Shown in pieces: positions 58,002 through 64,000 of a stretch of DNA of 64,000 nt. Made by a program: the position numbers and the translations under genes. The notes under the pieces are model-generated. The model ran no database searches. It was not told the origin of the DNA and worked only from the letters and a program-made list of their open reading frames with translations. The stretch's first letter is position 1. Each line of letters opens with the position of its first letter. This DNA comes from Photobacterium sanguinicancri. GTDB taxonomy: Bacteria; Pseudomonadota; Gammaproteobacteria; Enterobacterales; Vibrionaceae. The stretch lies in contig NZ_AP024850.1 of NCBI RefSeq assembly GCF_024346675.1, positions 2,542,001 through 2,606,000 of the forward strand, written 5' to 3'.

Positions 58002-59936
58002 ATGAGTATTTTTGACCATTATCGTCAACGCTATGAAGAGTCCAAGGATGAAGAGCTTTCATTGCAAGAATTCCTTGAAATTTGTCGTAACGACCGAAGC
58101 GCATACGTAAACGCTGCCGAACGCCTACTTATGGCGATTGGTGAACCAGAAATGATTGATACAGCTCAAGACCCACGCTTGAGCCGCCTATTCTCTAACC
58201 GTGTGATCTCACGTTATAAAACGTTTGAAGATTTTTATGGTATGGAAGAAGCAATTGAACAAATCGTTTCTTACCTTAAGCATGCTGCGCAAGGTCTAGA
58301 AGAACGCAAACAAATCCTATACTTACTGGGCCCTGTCGGGGGCGGTAAATCTTCACTGGCTGAAAAGCTAAAAAGCTTAATGCAAAAAGTACCAGTTTAC
58401 GTACTGACAGCAGACGGCGTTCGCAGCCCAGTAAACGATCACCCATTTAGCCTGTTTGATAAAAACGAAGATGGCGATCTTCTTAATAAAGAATATGCCA
58501 TTCCAGAACGCTACCTCAATACCATCATGTCACCATGGGCAGCTAAACGTTTACACGAATTTGGTGGTGACATTACCAAGTTCCGCGTTGTAAAAGTACG
58601 TCCATCCATCTTAGATCAAGTGGGTATTGCCAAAACCGAACCTGGTGATGAGAACAACCAAGATATTTCATCGCTAGTTGGTAAAGTGGATATTCGCCAA
58701 CTAGAGCATTTCTCGCAAGATGATCCAGATGCCTACAGTTATTCCGGTGCGCTTTGTAAAGCAAACCAAGGTTTGATGGAATTTGTAGAGATGTTTAAAG
58801 CACCACTAAAAGTGCTTCACCCTCTACTAACCGCGACGCAAGAAGGTAACTATAACGGTACAGAAGGCCTATCAGCCCTACCGTATGAAGGGATTATTCT
58901 TGCTCACTCGAATGAATCAGAGTGGCAAACCTTCCGTAATAACAAGAGCAATGAAGCCTTCCTCGATCGTGTCTACATCGTGAAAGTGCCTTACTGTTTA
59001 CGTATTTCGGAAGAAACTCGAATTTACGAAAAACTACTTCAAAACAGTGAGTTATCAAGTGCTCCTTGCTCGCCAAGCACACTCGATATTCTTGCTCGCT
59101 TCTCGGTACTTTCTCGTCTAAAAGAGCCAGAGAATTCAAGCCTCTTCTCAAAAATGCGTGTTTATGATGGTGAGACCCTCAAAGATACGGATCCAAAAGC
59201 GAAATCGTACCAGGAGTATCGTGATTACGCAGGGGTCGATGAAGGTATGAACGGCCTATCTACGCGTTTTGCTTTTAAGATCTTATCTCGTGTCTTTAAC
59301 TTTGACCATTCAGAAGTGGCCGCTAACCCCGTTCATCTGTTCTATGTTCTTGAACAGCAAATTGAACGTGAGCAGTTCCCACAAGAAGTCGCTGAAAAAT
59401 ACCTTGAGTTCCTAAAAGGATACTTGATTCCTAAGTACGTTGAATTTATTGGTAAAGAAATTCAAACCGCTTACTTAGAATCTTACTCTGAGTATGGCCA
59501 GAACATCTTTGACCGCTATGTCAGCTATGCCGATTTCTGGATTCAAGATCAAGAGTATCGCGATCCTGAAACAGGTCAACTTTTCGACCGCTCTGCGCTT
59601 AATAACGAGCTAGAGAAAATCGAAAAGCCAGCGGGTATCAGTAACCCTAAAGACTTCCGTAACGAAATCGTCAACTTTGTTCTACGTGCTCGTGCCAGTA
59701 ATGAAGGGAAAAATCCCAACTGGACCAGCTATGAAAAACTGCGCACCGTTATCGAGAAAAAAATGTTCTCGAATACCGAGGAACTGCTCCCAGTTATTTC
59801 TTTCAATGCCAAAACCTCTACCGACGAGCAGAAAAAACACGATGATTTCGTTGCTCGTATGATGGAGAAAGGCTACACCCGCAAGCAAGTGCGTTTGCTA
59901 TCTGAATGGTACCTACGCGTTCGTAAATCATCGTAG
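58002..59936 (+). CDS. yeaG: PrkA-type serine protein kinase YeaG
   Basis: The 644-residue cytoplasmic protein has the same length as E. coli YeaG. It has an N-terminal AAA+-like PrkA domain with Walker A GPVGGGKS (110-117) and a C-terminal kinase-like domain. It starts with the family sequence MSIFDHYRQRYEESKDEE. The frame opens at 57972, but ATG at 58002 has GGGGG ahead. E. coli YeaG acts in stress responses such as nitrogen starvation. yeaH follows 30 bases later and ycgB after that, a conserved three-gene module. Confidence 0.95.
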   Translation: MSIFDHYRQRYEESKDEELSLQEFLEICRNDRSAYVNAAERLLMAIGEPEMIDTAQDPRLSRLFSNRVISRYKTFEDFYGMEEAIEQIVSYLKHAAQGLEERKQILYLLGPVGGGKSSLAEKLKSLMQKVPVYVLTADGVRSPVNDHPFSLFDKNEDGDLLNKEYAIPERYLNTIMSPWAAKRLHEFGGDITKFRVVKVRPSILDQVGIAKTEPGDENNQDISSLVGKVDIRQLEHFSQDDPDAYSYSGALCKANQGLMEFVEMFKAPLKVLHPLLTATQEGNYNGTEGLSALPYEGIILAHSNESEWQTFRNNKSNEAFLDRVYIVKVPYCLRISEETRIYEKLLQNSELSSAPCSPSTLDILARFSVLSRLKEPENSSLFSKMRVYDGETLKDTDPKAKSYQEYRDYAGVDEGMNGLSTRFAFKILSRVFNFDHSEVAANPVHLFYVLEQQIEREQFPQEVAEKYLEFLKGYLIPKYVEFIGKEIQTAYLESYSEYGQNIFDRYVSYADFWIQDQEYRDPETGQLFDRSALNNELEKIEKPAGISNPKDFRNEIVNFVLRARASNEGKNPNWTSYEKLRTVIEKKMFSNTEELLPVISFNAKTSTDEQKKHDDFVARMMEKGYTRKQVRLLSEWYLRVRKSS

Positions 59937-59966
59937 CCGGTTGAATAGAAGTATGAGGGGGAGCTT

Positions 59967-61238
59967 ATGGCGCATTTTATAGATCGCAGGCTCAATGGTA
60001 AAAATAAAAGCACGGTGAATCGCCAGCGCTTTTTACGCCGCCACAAACAGCAGATTAAAGAATCTATTGCTGATGCGGTTAATAAGCGTTCGATCACTGA
60101 TGTTGAGAGTGGGGAGAATATCACTATCCCTTCTCGTGATATCAAAGAGCCGAGCTTTCACCAAGGCCGTGGTGGACAACGTGAAGTTGTCCACCCGGGC
60201 AACGACCAATTCTCTCCAGGTGACCGCATTGAACGCCCCCAAGGAGGGGCGGGACAAGGCGGTTCAGGAGAAGGTCAAGCCAGCCAAGACGGTGAAGGCC
60301 AAGATGAATTTGTATTCCAAATTTCCAAAGATGAGTACCTCGATTTACTGTTTGAAGATTTGGAGCTACCTAACCTAGAAAAAAATCAGATGAATAAAGT
60401 CGTCGAATGGAAAACGTTCCGTTCAGGCTATAAATCATCAGGTGTGCCATCCAATATCGCGATTGTGAAATCGCTACAGAATTCGTTGGCACGACGTACA
60501 GCGATGACAGCAGCAAAACGCCGTCATTTACGTGAACTTGAAGCGGAACTTGAGCAGCTTAAATCAACTGAACCTGCCCAACCTTTTGAAGAGGAACGCG
60601 TAAAACAAGATATCCAAGCGCTGCGCGAAAAAATCAACCGTGTACCGTTTATTGATACCTTTGATTTACGGTACAAAAATTATGAACGTCGCCCACTACC
60701 CACCAGCCAAGCAGTGATGTTCTGCTTAATGGATGTATCGGGGTCGATGGATCAAGCAACAAAAGATATTGCTAAACGCTTCTACATCTTGCTGTATTTA
60801 TTCTTGAATCGAACATACAAGAATGTCGATGTGGTCTTTATTCGCCACCATACACAAGCAAAAGAAGTCGATGAGCATGAGTTTTTCTACTCCCAAGAAA
60901 CAGGTGGCACGATTGTATCCAGTGCTTTACGCATGATGGATGACATTATCAAGAAACGTTACCCTCCTGGCGAGTGGAATGTCTATGCAGCTCAAGCCTC
61001 TGATGGGGATAACTGGGCAGATGATTCACCTGGTTGTCGTCAATTATTAAAAGAGAGTATTTTGCCAGTAACACGCTACTACTCTTATATCGAAATCACT
61101 CGCCGTGCGCACCAAACGCTCTGGCGTGAATACGAAACACTGCAAGGCAGTCACGCTAACTTTGCTATGCAGAACATACGGACGGTGGATGACATATTCC
61201 CTGTATTCAGGGAGCTATTTAAAAAACAAGTAAGTTAA
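59967..61238 (+). CDS. yeaH: YeaH family protein (DUF444, von Willebrand-like)
   Basis: The 423-residue partner of YeaG begins with the family tract [22 protein letters not shown] Gly/Gln-rich low-complexity segment (about 90-112) follows. A vWA-like domain with the MIDAS motif DVSGSMD near residue 257 comes next. [13 protein letters not shown] and [13 protein letters not shown] supply further metal-site residues. Function is unknown but YeaG-YeaH are always paired. It has GAGGGGGAG before the ATG. Confidence 0.94.
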   Translation: MAHFIDRRLNGKNKSTVNRQRFLRRHKQQIKESIADAVNKRSITDVESGENITIPSRDIKEPSFHQGRGGQREVVHPGNDQFSPGDRIERPQGGAGQGGSGEGQASQDGEGQDEFVFQISKDEYLDLLFEDLELPNLEKNQMNKVVEWKTFRSGYKSSGVPSNIAIVKSLQNSLARRTAMTAAKRRHLRELEAELEQLKSTEPAQPFEEERVKQDIQALREKINRVPFIDTFDLRYKNYERRPLPTSQAVMFCLMDVSGSMDQATKDIAKRFYILLYLFLNRTYKNVDVVFIRHHTQAKEVDEHEFFYSQETGGTIVSSALRMMDDIIKKRYPPGEWNVYAAQASDGDNWADDSPGCRQLLKESILPVTRYYSYIEITRRAHQTLWREYETLQGSHANFAMQNIRTVDDIFPVFRELFKKQVS

Positions 61239-61272
61239 TAGCTGGATGTCAACGCGCTTAGGGGAGTGAGTT

Positions 61273-62805
61273 ATGGTGACAACAACAAAGACAAAGCCAC
61301 TCGATGATGGTCCAGATTGGACGTTTGATCTGCTTGACCAATATCATAAAGAGATAAAACGTGTCGCTGACCACTACCGGCTTGATGCGTATCCCAATCA
61401 GATTGAGATCATCACTGCTGAGCAGATGATGGATGCTTACTCAAGTATTGGGATGCCAATCAATTACCACCACTGGTCATTCGGCAAACGTTTTATTGAA
61501 ACTGAACGTGGCTATAAACACGGCCAAATGGGATTGGCATATGAGATCGTAATTAACTCAGATCCCTGTATCTCTTATTTAATGGAAGAGAATACGATAA
61601 CCATGCAAGCGTTGGTAATGGCGCATGCCTGCTATGGTCATAACTCTTTCTTCAAAGGCAATTACTTGTTTCAAACATGGACGGATGCAAGTTCGATCAT
61701 CGATTACTTACTGTTTGCTCGAAAATACATTACCGACTGTGAAGAAAAGTACGGCGTGGAAGATGTTGAGCGTTTGCTAGACTCCTGTCATGCACTGATG
61801 AATTTTGGCGTCGATCGCTACAAGCGTCCACAAAAAATATCATTAGTTGAAGAAACCGCGCGCCAAAAAGCACGCGAAGATTACCTGCAAACACAGGTAA
61901 ATGCTTTATGGCGTACAATTCCAGTACAAGAGGATAAAACCGATGTATCAGAGGAACACCGCTTCCCTGCTGAGCCACAGGAAAACATCCTTTACTTCAT
62001 TGAAAAACATGCGCCACTACTTGAACCTTGGCAACGTGAAATTGTGCGAATTGTGCGTAAAGTAAGCCAATACTTCTACCCGCAAAAACAAACCCAAGTC
62101 ATGAATGAAGGCTGGGCGACGTTCTGGCATTACACGATTTTGAATCACCTTTATGACGAAGGTTTAGTGACCGACCGTTTCATCCTAGAGTTCTTACACA
62201 GCCATACCAGTGTGGTTGCACAACCAGAATATAATAGCCCGTATTACAGTGGTATTAACCCGTATGCGTTAGGTTTTGCTATGTTCCAAGATATCCGTCG
62301 GATCTGTGAAAATCCAACGGAAGAAGATAAGCACTGGTTCCCTGACATTGCAGGTAAAGATTGGTTAGATACGCTTCACTTTGCGATGGAAAACTTCAAA
62401 GATGAAAGCTTTATCAGTCAGTTTTTATCACCGAAAGTGATGCGTGACTTTAAACTGTTTGCCGTGGATGACGATGACCGCCATAACTATGTGGAAGTCA
62501 GTGCTATTCATAACGAGGAAGGCTATCGGATGATCCGAGAGAAGCTCTCTTCACAGTATAATTTAAGTAACAATGAGCCTAACCTTCAAGTATGGAATGT
62601 CGCGCTTAACGGTGACCGTTCACTGACTTTACGCTACATACCACACAACAGAATTCCACTAGCCGAAAGTCACCCCGAAGTGCTGAAGCATATGTACCGT
62701 CTATGGGGATTTGATATTACGTTAGAAGAAGAGTTGAGCGATGGACGAAGCCAAATTCTAGGGACATGCCCAGTGCGTAATACACAATTTGGTTCTGATA
62801 TTTAA
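61273..62805 (+). CDS. ycgB: SpoVR family protein YcgB
   Basis: The 510-residue cytoplasmic protein of unknown function is in the SpoVR family, which is named after a Bacillus spore-cortex gene. Family tracts include DWTFDLLDQYHKEIKRVADHY, QVMNEGWATFWHYTILNHLY and NPYALGFAMFQDIRRICENP. HACYGHNSFFKGN and NEGWATFWH suggest a metal site. It lies 34 bases after yeaH behind GGGGAGTGAGTT. A strong terminator follows, and fadR is convergent, as in E. coli. Confidence 0.95.
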   Translation: MVTTTKTKPLDDGPDWTFDLLDQYHKEIKRVADHYRLDAYPNQIEIITAEQMMDAYSSIGMPINYHHWSFGKRFIETERGYKHGQMGLAYEIVINSDPCISYLMEENTITMQALVMAHACYGHNSFFKGNYLFQTWTDASSIIDYLLFARKYITDCEEKYGVEDVERLLDSCHALMNFGVDRYKRPQKISLVEETARQKAREDYLQTQVNALWRTIPVQEDKTDVSEEHRFPAEPQENILYFIEKHAPLLEPWQREIVRIVRKVSQYFYPQKQTQVMNEGWATFWHYTILNHLYDEGLVTDRFILEFLHSHTSVVAQPEYNSPYYSGINPYALGFAMFQDIRRICENPTEEDKHWFPDIAGKDWLDTLHFAMENFKDESFISQFLSPKVMRDFKLFAVDDDDRHNYVEVSAIHNEEGYRMIREKLSSQYNLSNNEPNLQVWNVALNGDRSLTLRYIPHNRIPLAESHPEVLKHMYRLWGFDITLEEELSDGRSQILGTCPVRNTQFGSDI

Positions 62806-62840
62806 TTAAGTGATACAATTTATATACAGCACATAAAATT

Positions 62841-62884
62841 AAAGCGTGATATATCAGTTACCACTGATTTATCACGCTTTTTTT
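62841..62884 (+). terminator. Strong intrinsic terminator after ycgB
   Basis: A long stem (62841-62851 with 62870-62880, plus inner 62853-62858 with 62863-62868) ends in seven T residues. It closes the yeaG-yeaH-ycgB unit. Confidence 0.88.
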
Positions 62885-62967
62885 GCTGAATAACAACAAT
62901 TATTTATACGAAAAACCAATTACCTACACAGGGAAAGTATAAGAATATTAAGGGTTTTCGCTTGAAA

Positions 62968-63819
62968 TTATTGTTCTTCCTCATGCATGTAGCGGCCAAT
63001 CTCTTCACGGTTGTTATACCAAATAACACCGCTGTCTCGGCCGTATTTTTTGATTCTTTCCGCGACTAATTCATGCTGATGATTATCACAGATCGCTTTC
63101 AAATCACGGTAGAACTCAAGTGCAAGTTCACACGCTTCTTGGCTCATGAAGTAATAACCGCCTACGCGGGTATAAATCTTACGTAAGCCATTAATCGTTA
63201 ATACATATAGTGTATTACCCGACTTAGCTGCCATACCTTGGAATAAAAGGTAGTCGTAGTAGTTGAAAGCACGTGCACGACAAATCGCTTCGCACAGTTC
63301 AGGTTGATCTTTACCGTACTTATCTGTGATTTTCTTCACTTCACTCAACAACTGAATTTTTGCTTCGTTGTCTTCGATGTAGGCAGTAAAAGATTCAGCT
63401 GCTAGCAATGATTCACATGAGTGAATGATTGAATCAATTAGCTCACTTGATTCTTCGCTATTGCCTTTCACTGCATAACGCATGAAGACACTACTTATAT
63501 CGGTACGAGCTGAAAGCAAATCAGTTAGTACACGTTGTACATCTTGCCCGTCTAGCGTCACAAGTGTATCAAGAATACTTAAGCCCGATGTGTCCATAAA
63601 ATTATTTACACGGGTTGGTTTACCGTGTTGGATGGTTAACCAACCATCACGCGCTAGTCGTTGTAATACTTCTCGTAACGTGGTGCGCGTTACACCAATA
63701 AGTTCCGAAAGTTCACGTTCAGCAGGCAGGATTGAACCTTGAGGAAAGTGATTATTCCAGATACTTTCAATGATGTATTTCTCAGCAAATGTTGCTGGAC
63801 TATCAGCCTTTATAACCAT
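62968..63819 (-). CDS. fadR: Fatty acid metabolism regulator FadR
   Basis: FadR is a GntR-type repressor of fatty-acid degradation and an activator of unsaturated fatty-acid synthesis; long-chain acyl-CoA releases it from DNA. The 283-residue product has the N-terminal winged helix (AERELSELIGVTRTTLREVL, RDGWLTIQHGKP). Its C-terminal ligand domain is longer than the 239 residues of E. coli FadR, with the extra segment in the middle (near residues 135-175), a feature described for vibrio FadR. Its predicted operator occurs before fadH in this window. The start is ATG at 63819 with a weak AAAGAA site. The opposite strand beyond 63820 probably holds the promoter of nhaB, by comparison with E. 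coli. Confidence 0.95.
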   Translation of the reverse strand: MVIKADSPATFAEKYIIESIWNNHFPQGSILPAERELSELIGVTRTTLREVLQRLARDGWLTIQHGKPTRVNNFMDTSGLSILDTLVTLDGQDVQRVLTDLLSARTDISSVFMRYAVKGNSEESSELIDSIIHSCESLLAAESFTAYIEDNEAKIQLLSEVKKITDKYGKDQPELCEAICRARAFNYYDYLLFQGMAAKSGNTLYVLTINGLRKIYTRVGGYYFMSQEACELALEFYRDLKAICDNHQHELVAERIKKYGRDSGVIWYNNREEIGRYMHEEEQ

Positions 63820-64000
63820 TTAATTCTTTTTCCAATCGCTTCTTGCTTATACTTATAAACTCATCATACCACCAGAAAAGGATATGACGAAATTTGCCAA
63901 AATGCTCAATCTTATTTTACTTTTAACACAAGCAAAAATTTGACGTAACGCAAATTATATTGAAAGCAATAAATGTAAATTGCAGGGCTGGAATTCTGGC
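63820..64000. other. Region upstream of fadR, window end
   Basis: This contains the fadR promoter and probably the start of a divergent promoter. No coding start is visible before the window ends, and I see no FadR-type operator, so autoregulation is not evident here. Confidence 0.45.

Overview
The window looks like a chromosomal segment of a marine gammaproteobacterium of the Vibrionaceae, most likely Photobacterium or a close relative. The reasons are MotY of the sodium-driven polar flagellum, a FadL-VolA lysophospholipase pair, a FadR longer than the E. coli form, and small conserved proteins that I know mainly from vibrios. Most of it is ordinary core chromosome with moderate GC. I see no complete insertion sequence, prophage, CRISPR array, rRNA or tRNA.

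Layout. 0-3.3 kb: end of gloA, a Fur-box-controlled Mn-type superoxide dismutase with a small partner, motY and rnt. 3.5-9.6 kb: fadL-volA for lipid scavenging, a 2-Cys peroxiredoxin and a Na+/H+ antiporter-family carrier. 9.9-15.9 kb: a response regulator with a helical-repeat tail, and a 1537-residue BvgS-like hybrid kinase. 16-23.7 kb: grxD, Fe-type sodB, asd, an NhaC antiporter, then yjiH-yjiG and an M20 peptidase, and a 55-residue small gene. 24-30.2 kb: a short hybrid cluster protein behind adjacent NsrR-like and FNR-like boxes, pyruvate:flavodoxin oxidoreductase, flavodoxin, and ygbA behind a perfect FNR box. 30.2-34.9 kb: a hybrid kinase without an HPt domain next to a membrane protein carrying two HPt domains. 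35-38.7 kb: yejK, yejL-yejM and a small lipoprotein. 38.9-42 kb: an SDR enzyme and an AT-rich accessory stretch with two orphan exported proteins and a decayed scramblase-family pseudogene. 42-51.4 kb: a GAF-GGDEF cyclase, topB, ydjA, fadH with a FadR operator, sppA and ansA. 51.5-57.4 kb: a GST-like protein, yeaC, a lipoprotein, msrB, gapA, yeaD and a VOC protein. 58-63.8 kb: yeaG-yeaH-ycgB and fadR.

Three themes run through the window. The first is redox and nitrosative stress: two SODs of opposite metal type, a peroxiredoxin, a glutaredoxin, MsrB, Hcp and YgbA. The second is fatty-acid use: fadL, volA and fadH, with their probable regulator FadR at the right end. The third is multistep phosphorelay signalling, with two separate sets of unusual architecture. 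The best candidates for something undescribed are the hcp-nifJ-flavodoxin-ygbA neighbourhood, the membrane tandem-HPt/hybrid-kinase pair and the scramblase pseudogene.
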